Shown: in pieces, positions 17,101-24,913 of the stretch
How the letters are laid out: the number at the start of each line of letters is the position of its first letter
How positions within the stretch are numbered: the first letter of the stretch is position 1
NCBI GenBank assembly: GCA_035536935.1
Contig: DATLNC010000058.1
Span: 24,546 to 88,545, forward strand
Length of the DNA: 64,000 nucleotides
Direction of reading: 5' to 3'
DNA from: DATMER01 sp035536935
GTDB taxonomy: Bacteria > Acidobacteriota > Thermoanaerobaculia > Multivoradales > UBA5704
Made by a program: the position numbers and the translations under genes
The notes under the pieces: generated by a model
Databases searched by the model: none
Told to the model about the DNA's origin: nothing
The model's input: the letters and a program-made list of their open reading frames with translations, nothing else

Positions 17101-17907
17101 ATGTACAACGACTTCTACGGCTTCCAAGAGGCGCCGTTCAACATCACGCCCGATCCGCGCTTCCTGTTCTTCAGCGATCGCCACCGCGAGGCGTACAACC
17201 ACATCCTCTTCGGATTGCGGGAGCGCAAGGGGTTCATTCAGGTCACGGGCGAAGTGGGAGCGGGCAAGACCACGGTCTGCCGCGCCCTGCTGGAAGAGCT
17301 TGGGCCACAGTACCGGACGGCGCTGATCCTCAACCCCTTCCTGACGGGCGATCAGCTTCTGCGTTCGATCCTGATCGAGCTCGGATTGGAACCGTCCGAC
17401 GATCGCGTTACGGCTCTCCAGAGGCTCAATCAATACCTTCTGGACCAGCTCGCCGAAGGCAACGACGTGGTGCTCCTGATCGATGAGGCCCAGGACCTGA
17501 GCTTCGATCTGCTGGAGCAGATCCGCCTGCTTTCGAACCTGGAGACCGACCAGCGCAAGCTGCTGCAGATCGTGCTCCTCGGCCAGCCCGAGCTGCGGGA
17601 GAAGCTGGACGACCCGCGGCTGCGCCAGCTCCGGCAGCGGATCACGGTGCGCTACCATCTGGCGCCGCTCTCGCGCCGGGAGGTGGAGCAATACATCCAG
17701 CATCGCCTCCAGGTGGTGGGGGCGAACGGGCGGCCGAGCTTCAACCGCTGGGCGCTCGGCAGCATCTACCGCTACTCGGGCGGCGTGCCGCGGCTGGTCA
17801 ACGCCGTCTGCGACAAGGTGCTCCTCTGCGGCTATGTGGAAGGGGACGACCACCTGACGTGGCGGCACGTGAGGCGGGCCATCCGCGAGCTGGAGGGGAA
17901 CTTTTGA
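17101..17907 (+). CDS. ExeA/GspA-like AAA ATPase
   Basis: 268 residues. It opens MYNDFYGFQEAPFNITPDPRFLFFS, the hallmark of ExeA-type ATPases; Walker A is GEVGAGKTT near residue 56 and Walker B is VVLLIDEAQDL near residue 124. In type II secretion, ExeA with ExeB remodels peptidoglycan so that the secretin can insert. Here the peptidoglycan-binding C-terminal half of full ExeA is absent, giving the short form. The next gene, GspB-like, overlaps by 4 nt, so the ExeA/ExeB partnership is preserved. Confidence 0.9.
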   Translation: MYNDFYGFQEAPFNITPDPRFLFFSDRHREAYNHILFGLRERKGFIQVTGEVGAGKTTVCRALLEELGPQYRTALILNPFLTGDQLLRSILIELGLEPSDDRVTALQRLNQYLLDQLAEGNDVVLLIDEAQDLSFDLLEQIRLLSNLETDQRKLLQIVLLGQPELREKLDDPRLRQLRQRITVRYHLAPLSRREVEQYIQHRLQVVGANGRPSFNRWALGSIYRYSGGVPRLVNAVCDKVLLCGYVEGDDHLTWRHVRRAIRELEGNF

Positions 17908-18593
17908 GCCTGATCGACGAGGCGCTGAGGCGCGCGCGCCAGCAAGCCGCCCACCAGGATGCGGCGAAACGGGGCGAGGCCTACCGCCACGTGCCGGTGC
18001 TCCCGCCCATGGCATCGAAGAGGCGCTCCGGGCTCAGTCCGGCTCTGGTCGGCGCGCTCGTGGCCCTATGCGTGGCCGCCGGAGTCGGGGTCGGCATGTA
18101 TCTGGGACGCGGAAGCTCGCCGGAGCCCCAGCCCCGGATCGCCGAAGCTCCTTCCACCCCGCCGGCTTCCACCCCCGAGCCCCAGCGGCCGATCACGGTG
18201 CAGGAAGAGATACCGGAGGAGACGCCGGCTCCCGAGCCCGAGCCGGCGCCTGCAGTCGCGGCTCCGACTCCCGCCCCGCCGGCTCCGGAGCCCGAGCCGT
18301 CCCCGGAGCCTGTCGCACAGGAGCCACTTCCGACTCCGGTCCCCACACCGGAGGAGCCGGCACCGACCCCGACGCCCGAGATCCGGACCTACGTCCGCGA
18401 GATCCCCCTCCCCGAGGGCGGATCGCTGCGCCTGAACGGCATTGCCTTCTCGGCGTCCCAGCCCGTGGCATTGATCAACGACAAGGTCCTGGCCAAGGGC
18501 GAGAGCTATCAGGGCTTTCTGGTGACCGACATCCAGTCGAATCTGGTCGAGCTGCGGAACAACGGGACGATCGTCCGGGTGACGTTGAAATGA
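17904..18593 (+). CDS. GspB/ExeB-like type II secretion assembly protein
   Basis: 229 residues, starting at a TTG overlapping the ATPase stop. Layout: short cytoplasmic N-terminus (SLIDEALRRARQQ), one membrane span (ALVGALVALCVAAGVGVGMYLG, about 45-70), a long linker almost wholly of Pro, Glu, Ala and Thr (about 75-165), and a C-terminal domain with LRLNGIAFSASQPVALINDKVLAKGE followed by LVELRNNGTIVRV, as in the GspB family. It would anchor the ATPase to the inner membrane and reach through the periplasm. The low-complexity linker is the notable feature. Confidence 0.85.
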   Translation: MSLIDEALRRARQQAAHQDAAKRGEAYRHVPVLPPMASKRRSGLSPALVGALVALCVAAGVGVGMYLGRGSSPEPQPRIAEAPSTPPASTPEPQRPITVQEEIPEETPAPEPEPAPAVAAPTPAPPAPEPEPSPEPVAQEPLPTPVPTPEEPAPTPTPEIRTYVREIPLPEGGSLRLNGIAFSASQPVALINDKVLAKGESYQGFLVTDIQSNLVELRNNGTIVRVTLK

Positions 18594-19231
18594 CTTTCGA
18601 GGTGAGGCACGCGCTGCCCGGCTGGGAGCTGCTGTGGCTCAAGCTGCGGCTCCGTCCGGGGCAGGACGAGGCGCTCGCCGGTCTGCGCGAGGAGGTGGCC
18701 GCGGTCGCCCGGGCCAACTTCGAGGGAGACAGTCTCTCCTCCGATCCCGTCGTGGCCGGAGTGCGCGCCCTGTTCCGGGCCGCCGGCTGCGATCCGACCC
18801 GCTACCGGCCGTCCTCCGAGGCCCTTCTGAGGAGGCTGCTCAAGGGGGAAGAGCTGCCGGTGATCCACCCCTTCGTGGACCTCAACAACTGCCTCTCGGT
18901 GGAGCTGGCCGTACCCTGCTGCGCCTCGGCCGACGGGACCTTTACGCCGCCGGTCACCCTTCGGGCGGGCCGGCCGGGAGAGACGGTCCAGTCGCTGCGA
19001 GGCCCCTTCAACCTGGAAGGCAAGCCGCTGCTGGAAGATTCGCAAGGCGCCTTCAGCACGCCGATCACGGACAGCGAGAGGGTGCGGGTGCACGAGGGGA
19101 CCCAGCGCGCCTGGATGGTGGTGTATCTCCCCCAGGGAAAGATGGATGCCGCCGCCGCCCGTGCGCGTCTGGACGAGCTGCTCAGGAAAGCGCCGGTCGC
19201 GGAAGTGGAAGAGGCCGGAGTGTCAGGCTAG
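18590..19231 (+). CDS. B3/B4 domain (tRNA-binding-like) protein
   Basis: 213 residues. The block RYRPSSEALLRRLLKGEELPVIHPFVDLNNCLSVELAVPCCASA is the signature of free-standing B3/B4 proteins, related to the editing domain of phenylalanyl-tRNA synthetase beta subunit. They are thought to bind or edit aminoacyl-tRNA or amino-acid-like ligands. It overlaps the GspB stop by 4 nt (ATGA) but probably has no functional tie to secretion. Its 3' end overlaps the convergent minus-strand gene by 9 nt. Confidence 0.85.
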   Translation: MTFEVRHALPGWELLWLKLRLRPGQDEALAGLREEVAAVARANFEGDSLSSDPVVAGVRALFRAAGCDPTRYRPSSEALLRRLLKGEELPVIHPFVDLNNCLSVELAVPCCASADGTFTPPVTLRAGRPGETVQSLRGPFNLEGKPLLEDSQGAFSTPITDSERVRVHEGTQRAWMVVYLPQGKMDAAAARARLDELLRKAPVAEVEEAGVSG

Positions 19232-19657
19232 CCGTTCCATCAAAGCCTTGAAGCTGGGAGCGATCTCCTCTCCAGCCTGCACTATCGGGCAATCCCGGTC
19301 GATTCGCCGGCGCTCCGTATCGAAGCACACCATGGCCCCATCCGGCCCGACTGCGAAGGGGATGAATCCACCCTCTAACGCAGCGATCTCCCCCTCCATG
19401 GGCTTCTCCATGGGATTGGCGAGCAGCCTGAACGGACCGAGGTCGACCTCCTCCTCCCATTCATAGGCGGTGACGAGCTGTTCGAAGAGGGGCGGGAAGC
19501 GTCCTGGCAGCTTGGCGTAGACGGAATCCAGGACCTCGCGGCCGGCGATCACGGCCCGTGGAGACAGGCCGAACGCGGTGGCGAAGCGCTTGAGCAGCGC
19601 GGCGTCTCCGAGCCTGCCGAACGGCACCCGGGCCGCCGCTGAGGACGAGCCAGCCAT
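19223..19657 (-). CDS. SMI1/KNR4 (SUKH)-like protein
   Basis: 144 residues, start ATG 19657 after GGAAAAG. The order LPGRFPPLFEQLVTAYEWEEEVDLGPFRLLANP, then IPFAVGPDGAMVCFDTERR, resembles SUKH-fold proteins, in which a PxxFxxLL motif is followed by a calcium- or ligand-binding-like F-A-x-G-x-G-D region. Such proteins often act as immunity proteins against polymorphic toxins, or as general binding modules; no toxin gene is adjacent. The family call is based on motif order only. Confidence 0.55.
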   Translation of the reverse strand: MAGSSSAAARVPFGRLGDAALLKRFATAFGLSPRAVIAGREVLDSVYAKLPGRFPPLFEQLVTAYEWEEEVDLGPFRLLANPMEKPMEGEIAALEGGFIPFAVGPDGAMVCFDTERRRIDRDCPIVQAGEEIAPSFKALMERLA

Positions 19658-19713
19658 GATCTTTTCCGTGTCTGATCCAAAATCGCTGAGGGCATTTTGC
19701 CAGAGTCGGGCCG

Positions 19714-20529
19714 TCAGCGCCAGACGGCTTCGCGGCCGGTGCCGGCCCGGCCGTGGCGGGAAAGATAGTCGTCGATCAGCGCGCGGGCGATGCTCAGCCG
19801 GGGCGGGATGAGGGGCAGGTCGTCGAGGGTGAACCAGCGGGCGTCCTCGATCTCGGTGGGATCGATGCGCACCTCGCCGCCGGCGTAGCGGGCCGTGAAG
19901 CCGATCATGAGGGAATTGGGGAAGGGCCACGGCTGGCTGCCGAAGTAGAGGATGTCGCGGAGCTCGACCCCGACCTCCTCGCGGACCTCGCGCGCGACCG
20001 CCTCCTCGAGCGACTCCCCGGGCTCCACGAAACCGGCGATGGTGCTGTAGACGCCGGGCACGAAGTGAGGGGACCGGGCGAGGAGGACATTGCCATCGTC
20101 GTCCTCCACGAGCGTGATCACGGCAGGGGAGAGCCGGGGGAAGTGCTGGAGCCCGCAGCTCGGGCACGTGCGCGATCGTTCGGAGGGCTGGGCGGTGGTG
20201 GGAGTGCCGCACCTTCCGCAGAACCGGTGGTTGCGGTCCCACTCCACGATCTGGACCGCCCGACCCGCGAGCTTCCAGGCCTCCTCGTCGAGGCGCCCCC
20301 ACAGCTTGCGCAGCCCGAGGACCTCCATCCCTTCCGGAAGCGGCGCCTCCGGATCAAGCCCCACGGCATAGGCCGCGCTCCCGCGCAGCTCGCCCACGAG
20401 ATGCGGCTCCTCCACGGAAAGCCCGAGCGCCGCCCACTCTTCCGCGCTCGGCAGCGCCGCCGTCCTCTCCTCGACACGGACGAGCAACTCCTGCCCGCGG
20501 AACGCGAACCACGTCGTCTCCATCTTCAT
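19714..20529 (-). CDS. nudC: NADH pyrophosphatase / RNA-NAD decapping hydrolase
   Basis: 271 residues, near the usual NudC length. A zinc ribbon FCGRCG...CPSCG lies around residues 105-130, followed by the Nudix box GFVEPGESLEEAVAREVREEVG and the NudC-specific motif SQPWPFPNSLMIGF. It hydrolyses NADH to NMNH and AMP and removes NAD caps from RNA in the cytoplasm. It reads toward the SUKH-like gene; 56 nt separate them. Upstream is the AT-rich TATATA array. Confidence 0.95.
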   Translation of the reverse strand: MKMETTWFAFRGQELLVRVEERTAALPSAEEWAALGLSVEEPHLVGELRGSAAYAVGLDPEAPLPEGMEVLGLRKLWGRLDEEAWKLAGRAVQIVEWDRNHRFCGRCGTPTTAQPSERSRTCPSCGLQHFPRLSPAVITLVEDDDGNVLLARSPHFVPGVYSTIAGFVEPGESLEEAVAREVREEVGVELRDILYFGSQPWPFPNSLMIGFTARYAGGEVRIDPTEIEDARWFTLDDLPLIPPRLSIARALIDDYLSRHGRAGTGREAVWR

Positions 20530-20597
20530 GGAAGGACTCTATCGCCTAAGAGCCTTGCGCCGGAACGCGTCAGCCTCTCGCCGATAGCTTGAGCTGT

Positions 20598-20850
20598 GCC
20601 GCCTCTATATATAGGCGTAACAGCCCTATATAGAGGAAAGACGCCGATAAGTTTGGGGAAGCCGTCTTATATAAACCGGAGACGCCGACATATAGCCGGA
20701 AGCCATCGTTATATAGAGGCGGGGCCTTTTTATATAGAGGAGGGTCGCGGATAGGTTCCGGGAGGTGCCGCTATATAAAACCGTGAGGACACTATATAGA
20801 GCAGAGACGCCAAAACGTTCGGGGGAGACGCCGTTCGGTAAGGGGAGCCC
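20598..20850. repeat. Degenerate ~21-nt TATATA tandem array in the 20530-20918 gap
   Basis: The gap between nudC and the next small gene holds about 12 head-to-tail units of roughly 18-26 nt. Each starts GCC or GCCG, has TATATA-like core in most units (CTCTATATATAG, CTTATATAAACC, TTATATAGAGG, CTATATAAAACC, ACTATATAGAG) and ends GGAGAC, GGAA or GAGG. Units differ too much for CRISPR and have no constant repeat. The AT cores stand out sharply in a GC-rich genome. No gene is supported inside it. Confidence 0.75.
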
Positions 20851-20918
20851 GCGTCGAGGTCAAGCGAGACACCGGCCTCAGCTTGGAACAGCGCTTAGGC
20901 AGGGATCTCGATGGCCAC

Positions 20919-21119
20919 TTAGTTTCGGTCCTGACCGAAACCAGTCTCTCGCAAGATCTCCTCGGCGCGCTCGGCGGTATCGGTGTGGCCGCTGTCAAAG
21001 GCGCCGGCTCCCGGTGGGAGGTCCGGTTGAGGCATCCTGGACAGGTACTTGCGGAGATCTTCTCGCAGGCGCTCCTCGGACTTCTCGCTGCTTACCGCAC
21101 GGGCATTGGCACGTCTCAT
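20919..21119 (-). CDS. Small charged protein, possible orphan antitoxin
   Basis: 66 residues, ATG at 21119. The C-terminal half, FDSGHTDTAERAEEILRETGFGQDRN, is acidic and resembles toxin-binding tails of type II antitoxins; the N-terminal half is a basic/acidic helix (SEKSEERLREDLRKYLSRM). A TACTCT hexamer 9 nt before the ATG fits the leaderless promoter style of this genome. No toxin follows; downstream there is only the repeat array. The coding call is plausible but not secure. Confidence 0.35.
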   Translation of the reverse strand: MRRANARAVSSEKSEERLREDLRKYLSRMPQPDLPPGAGAFDSGHTDTAERAEEILRETGFGQDRN

Positions 21120-21177
21120 GATGCAAGAGTAGCGTACAAGGGAGTCATCCGCAAGCAGGCATCGCGCCGGAGCGGAA

Positions 21178-21594
21178 CTACAGACCCAGCAGGTACTCCG
21201 CGAAAACCTCGTTGAACAGCGCCCCGGGGCGGCGGTCGCGGAGGAGGTGGACGGCTTCCGGTCCGGGCACTCCCAGGTGGTGGAGGATCAGGCCTGCGAC
21301 CAGCGCGGAACGGTTGTAGCCCATCCCGCAGTGCGAGAGGACCCTGTGGCCGGCTTCCACCATCGCGGCCCCGAGCCGGGCCACCGCCTGGAGCTTGTGC
21401 ATGTCGGGCAGGTCTTCGTCGTAGATCGGATAGTAGATGTAGAGCACATGGTTCGGCATGGTCGGGATGCAGTGGTCGAGATCCCCTTCGAGATCGATCA
21501 CCACCGTGATCTCGTGCTTTGCCACCGCCTCCCAGTCTTCGATCTTCGGGGAGAGGTACAGACAGCCTTTTTCGTCGAGACAGATGATGTCCAT
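21178..21594 (-). CDS. Dual-specificity/tyrosine phosphatase-like protein
   Basis: 138 residues. The active-site loop is HCGMGYNRSALV, matching H-C-x5-R-S/T, with the general acid probably in YPIYDEDLPD about 40 residues earlier. The size matches compact atypical dual-specificity phosphatases, which dephosphorylate Tyr/Ser/Thr or small phosphorylated molecules. The gene is monocistronic, and the divergent protease gene begins 79 nt upstream. A Ser/Thr kinase gene lies 2.1 kb away, but no direct link is shown. Confidence 0.85.
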   Translation of the reverse strand: MDIICLDEKGCLYLSPKIEDWEAVAKHEITVVIDLEGDLDHCIPTMPNHVLYIYYPIYDEDLPDMHKLQAVARLGAAMVEAGHRVLSHCGMGYNRSALVAGLILHHLGVPGPEAVHLLRDRRPGALFNEVFAEYLLGL

Positions 21595-21672
21595 GGACGT
21601 CCTCCGAGAGGAGAGTCTAATCCACTCCCGCTTTGGAGTAAGCTATTCGTACAACCACGAGGAGGGTGTGAC

Positions 21673-22755
21673 ATGCGGTTCCCGACGTACCTGAGGCTCG
21701 GCTTCGCGCTGGTCCTGCTCCCTGCCACAGCCATGGCGGGCACGGTGAGCCTTTCGAACACCAACAAGAAGGCGGAGAAGCACTGGACGGCGGAGCGGTA
21801 TGCCGCGGCCCGTCCGCTGCCCATGCAGGAAGTGGATTCCGGCGTGGATCCGTTCCCCGCCGCGCAGGCAGAGGAGTCCTCCCTCGGGGGCCGGTCCGCC
21901 GCGGGCCGGGCGCCGGTTGCCGGAGTCCGCGCCGACTCGTCGAACCGGCTGTTCGAGGCCGAGATGGCCGTCAGGGTCGAAGAAGACCTCGATTCCATCG
22001 CCGCGCCGTCGTCGGGCAGCGGCGGCGGCTACTTCACCAGCTCCCGGCTCGTGCCCGGCTCGGCCGACCGCACCTATCCCTACACCACGGTGGGCAAGCT
22101 GTACTTCACCATCCCCGGCCAGGGGGACTTCTACTGCTCGGCGGCGGTGATCCGGAACCGGGTCATCGCGACCGCGGCGCAGTGCGTCCACAGCGGCACT
22201 GCGAGCCCGGGCTTCTTCACCGACTTCGAGTTCGTCCCGGCCTACCGGGACGGCGCGGCGCCCTTCGGCATCTGGGCCTGGGAGTATTTGACCGTGCCGT
22301 CGACCTGGACGAGCGGCAACGGCAAGCTCCCCCACGCCTCGGACTTCGCGTTGATCGAGCTCGAGGACCAGCTCGTCGACGGCGCGCTCCGGACGATCGG
22401 CGACGTGGTGGGCTACCTGGGCTACGCGACCCTGCGCCTGCGCCCGAATCACGCTCATCTGCTCGCCTATTCCAGCAGCCATGACAACGGCGAGAAGATC
22501 CACCAGGTGACTGCGAAGGACCACAAGAGCGCGGCGCCGAGCAACGTCCTGTACGGCTCCGACATGCGCGGAGGCTCGGCCGGCGGACCGCTGATCCAGG
22601 ATTTCGGCGACAATCCAGCGCTGGTGAAGTGGGTCGGCGCGCTCTCGACCTACAACAACTCGTCCGCGGTGAAGACGCAGGGCGCCTCCATCCCGGACTC
22701 CCGTTTCACGAGCCTGCTCAACAACGTCTGCGCCCATCGGGCGGGGAACTGCTGA
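21673..22755 (+). CDS. Secreted trypsin/V8-like protein lacking the catalytic histidine
   Basis: 360 residues, ATG at 21673 after GGAGGG. Signal peptide (LRLGFALVLLPATAMA), about 110 residues of propeptide-like sequence, then a chymotrypsin-fold domain. The region normally reading T-A-A-H-C is ATAAQCVHSG, so the catalytic His is Gln (CAG instead of CAC/CAT); the Asp region is HASDFALIEL and the Ser region is DMRGGSAGGPLI. A Cys pair FYCSAAV/AAQCV remains. Unless the His two residues on takes over, this is an inactive binding protein. Otherwise the family resembles secreted glutamyl endopeptidases. Confidence 0.8.
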   Translation: MRFPTYLRLGFALVLLPATAMAGTVSLSNTNKKAEKHWTAERYAAARPLPMQEVDSGVDPFPAAQAEESSLGGRSAAGRAPVAGVRADSSNRLFEAEMAVRVEEDLDSIAAPSSGSGGGYFTSSRLVPGSADRTYPYTTVGKLYFTIPGQGDFYCSAAVIRNRVIATAAQCVHSGTASPGFFTDFEFVPAYRDGAAPFGIWAWEYLTVPSTWTSGNGKLPHASDFALIELEDQLVDGALRTIGDVVGYLGYATLRLRPNHAHLLAYSSSHDNGEKIHQVTAKDHKSAAPSNVLYGSDMRGGSAGGPLIQDFGDNPALVKWVGALSTYNNSSAVKTQGASIPDSRFTSLLNNVCAHRAGNC

Positions 22756-22762
22756 AGGGGGG

Positions 22763-23710
22763 TTACGCCACGTCCTGCTTCCGCAGATATTGATCGATCA
22801 TCACCGCCGCGATGTTGCCGGTGCCCATCGCGACCGCCACCTGCTGGGTCATCGGGCGGATGTCTCCCGCGATCCAGACGCCCGGGACGTTGGTGTCCCC
22901 CCGCTGCGACTTCGGCTGCACGTGATGGCCGGTCGAGGCCATCTCGATCCCGAGCTGCTGGGCCAGGTCCGTCCGGCCCAGCGCGGGGCTCGAGACGAAG
23001 AAGGCATCGGCGCTCAGCGTGCGGCCATCCTGAAGCTCGAGGCCGGTGAGCATCTGGTTCTCTCCCTCCAACCGTCCCACCAGCCGCTGGATCTTTCCAG
23101 GGATCACCTCGATCCCCTTCTCCCTCAGCTTTTCGGCGTGGCGCTCGGGCAGGGCCGGCTCGGTGGTGGCGAGAACACGCAAGCGGTCGGTGTAGCGCGA
23201 GAGGCCCAGGGCCATTCCTGCCGCGCTGTCCGTGGAGCCCACTCCGATCACGATCGTGTCCTTGCCCCGGATCTCGGGGGCTTCGCAATCCGAGCAATAG
23301 AAAAGGTTTCCTTTGCCCGCGTAGTGAAAGCAGGGACTGTAATCGCCGTCCACGAGCGGATGGTAGCGGGCCACGCCGGTCGCGAGGAGCAGCGTGCGTC
23401 CGCGGAAGGTCGTACCCTTTTCGCTGGTGAGGAGGAAGTCCCCATCCTGCCCCTCGGCCTTCACGATGTTGGCGTGGCGGATCTCGGCGCCCATTTCCTT
23501 GGCCTGTTCCTTCAAGCTCTTCTGGATGTCGATGCCGCGCACGTGAGGCATGCCGGGAACGTTGTGGAGCTGTTCCAGGGTGAAGAAGAGCGGGCCGCTA
23601 ACGCGGTCGAGGACCAGCGTCTTGCGGCCGTGCCAGGCCAGGTGGAGAGCCGCCGTGAGCCCGGCCGGCCCGCCGCCGACGATCAGGGTGTCGTAGATCG
23701 TGTCTGTCAT
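22763..23710 (-). CDS. Thioredoxin-reductase-like FAD/NAD(P) oxidoreductase
   Basis: 315 residues, the standard thioredoxin-reductase size. FAD motif DTLIVGGGPAGLTAALHLAWHG, redox pair YCSDCEAPE near residue 140, NAD(P)-binding IVIGVGSTDSAAGMALGL, and the FAD-closing GVWIAGDIRPMTQQVAVAMGTG. It transfers electrons from NAD(P)H through a CxxC to a thioredoxin-like partner; the CSDC pair and divergent flanks suggest a TrxB-like subfamily rather than canonical TrxB. The kinase gene ends 11 nt upstream on the same strand, so they may share a transcript. Confidence 0.9.
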   Translation of the reverse strand: MTDTIYDTLIVGGGPAGLTAALHLAWHGRKTLVLDRVSGPLFFTLEQLHNVPGMPHVRGIDIQKSLKEQAKEMGAEIRHANIVKAEGQDGDFLLTSEKGTTFRGRTLLLATGVARYHPLVDGDYSPCFHYAGKGNLFYCSDCEAPEIRGKDTIVIGVGSTDSAAGMALGLSRYTDRLRVLATTEPALPERHAEKLREKGIEVIPGKIQRLVGRLEGENQMLTGLELQDGRTLSADAFFVSSPALGRTDLAQQLGIEMASTGHHVQPKSQRGDTNVPGVWIAGDIRPMTQQVAVAMGTGNIAAVMIDQYLRKQDVA

Positions 23711-23721
23711 TTGGGCAAAGT

Positions 23722-24564
23722 CTATCGCAGGCCGGATTGGAGCGCTTCGAGCTTCTTCAGGACGGGTTCGAAGCCGGCGAGGCGCCGGTCCCGGTCCTTG
23801 ACCAGGCAGGCGGCGATCAGGGCGGACAGCCGGGGCTCGCACTCGGGGTTGAGCTCGTGGATCGGCCGCGGATCCTCTTCCAGAAGCCGGCGGGAGACCT
23901 CCGGGAAGCTGGTGCCGGCGAACGGGCGCACGCCGGTGAGCAGCTCGTAGGCCAGGACGCCGAAGGAGAAGACGTCCGCCCGGGCGTCCACCTGCTCGCC
24001 GCGGAACTGCTCGGGGGAGACGTAGCCGAGCGTGCCGATGGCCACCCCCTTGGTCGTGAGGTTGAGGTCGCGGTCGAGCAGCTTGGCGAAGCCGAAGTCC
24101 ATGAGCTTGACCGAGCCGTCCGGCAGCATCCGCACGTTGCGCGGCTTGACGTCGCGGTGAAGGACGCCCTGGGAATGGGCATGGGCGAGCCCGCGGGCGA
24201 TCTGCAGGAGCACCGCGGCCCGCTCGCGGAGAGTCATCGGGTCCCGCCGCTTGATGCAGGCGCTCAGGTCTTCGCCTTCGAGCAGCTCCTGGACCAGGTA
24301 GGGGAAGCCGCCTTCGGACCCCAGCTCCAGCACCCGGGTGACGTTCGGGTGCTGGAGCGCGGCGGCGATCTGGGCTTCGAGCAGGAAGCGCCGGCGGAGC
24401 TTCGGATTGGCGCTCGTGCAGACCTTGATGGCGACGTCGGCCTGCCGCTCGGGGTCCCGTCCCCGGTAGACCACGGCTGCGCCGCCGGTGCCGATCCGCT
24501 GAATCAGCTCGTAGCGGCCGAGTCGGTCGCGGCCTTCGAGGGGGTCGGGGAGGCGTTCGCGCAA
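23722..24564 (-). CDS. Serine/threonine protein kinase
   Basis: 280 residues, essentially only a kinase domain. Glycine loop IGTGGAAVVYRG, lysine in VAIKVC, catalytic loop HRDVKPRNV, metal-binding DFGFAK, APE-like VSPEQF and structural Asp in ADVFSFGVL. There is no membrane span or extracellular sensor, so it is a soluble kinase, unlike typical PknB. A TACACT hexamer (24574-24579 on the complement) is 9 nt before the TTG start, implying a leaderless mRNA. It is divergent from the MNIO locus across a 115-nt gap. Confidence 0.92.
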   Translation of the reverse strand: MRERLPDPLEGRDRLGRYELIQRIGTGGAAVVYRGRDPERQADVAIKVCTSANPKLRRRFLLEAQIAAALQHPNVTRVLELGSEGGFPYLVQELLEGEDLSACIKRRDPMTLRERAAVLLQIARGLAHAHSQGVLHRDVKPRNVRMLPDGSVKLMDFGFAKLLDRDLNLTTKGVAIGTLGYVSPEQFRGEQVDARADVFSFGVLAYELLTGVRPFAGTSFPEVSRRLLEEDPRPIHELNPECEPRLSALIAACLVKDRDRRLAGFEPVLKKLEALQSGLR

Positions 24565-24679
24565 AGTGCGACGAGTGTAACGAATCCCCGGTTCGATTCG
24601 CCCGAAAAAGTGGGCAAGCGGACGGGCTGCCTGGTGAAGAGAGCTGATTCAACCCCCCTGTTTGCGAAAGGAGTCCCTC

Positions 24680-24874
24680 ATGGCCGAGTTGAAGAGAAAG
24701 GGAGAAGCGGGAGTGCGCGAGCTTCGCCTCGCCCTCGATTCGAGAACCGATTTCAAGGAAGTCGTAGGCATTCTGGAGCGGGTCCTGACCATCAAGGATC
24801 TGCCCGGCATCAAAGGCTGTGCCCCCTGCCTGTCCGGCCTCGAGAAGCTGGTCATCGAAGACCTCATGTTCTGA
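24680..24874 (+). CDS. Candidate RiPP precursor peptide with CAPC motif
   Basis: 64 residues. The ATG at 24680 has a strong AAAGGAG at 24667-24673, 6 nt away. The first 40 residues are highly charged and helical (leader-like: RELRLALDSRTDFKEVVGILERVL), then a probable core GIKGCAPCLSGLEKLVIEDLMF with Cys47 and Cys50. There is no signal peptide, unlike bufferin precursors. The MNIO-family enzyme gene starts 39 nt later and its partner overlaps that gene, the arrangement of methanobactin, 3-thiaglutamate and related clusters. Expected chemistry is iron-dependent oxidation at Cys; which product forms cannot be read. Confidence 0.7.
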   Translation: MAELKRKGEAGVRELRLALDSRTDFKEVVGILERVLTIKDLPGIKGCAPCLSGLEKLVIEDLMF

Positions 24875-24913
24875 GCGCAGCCCGTCCGCACGCCTCAGCC
24901 TTTGGAGGAACAA

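Noticed and set aside
20598..20850. CRISPR array
   Set aside because: Units are all different, of unequal length, with no constant repeat or spacer pattern, and no cas genes are in the window.
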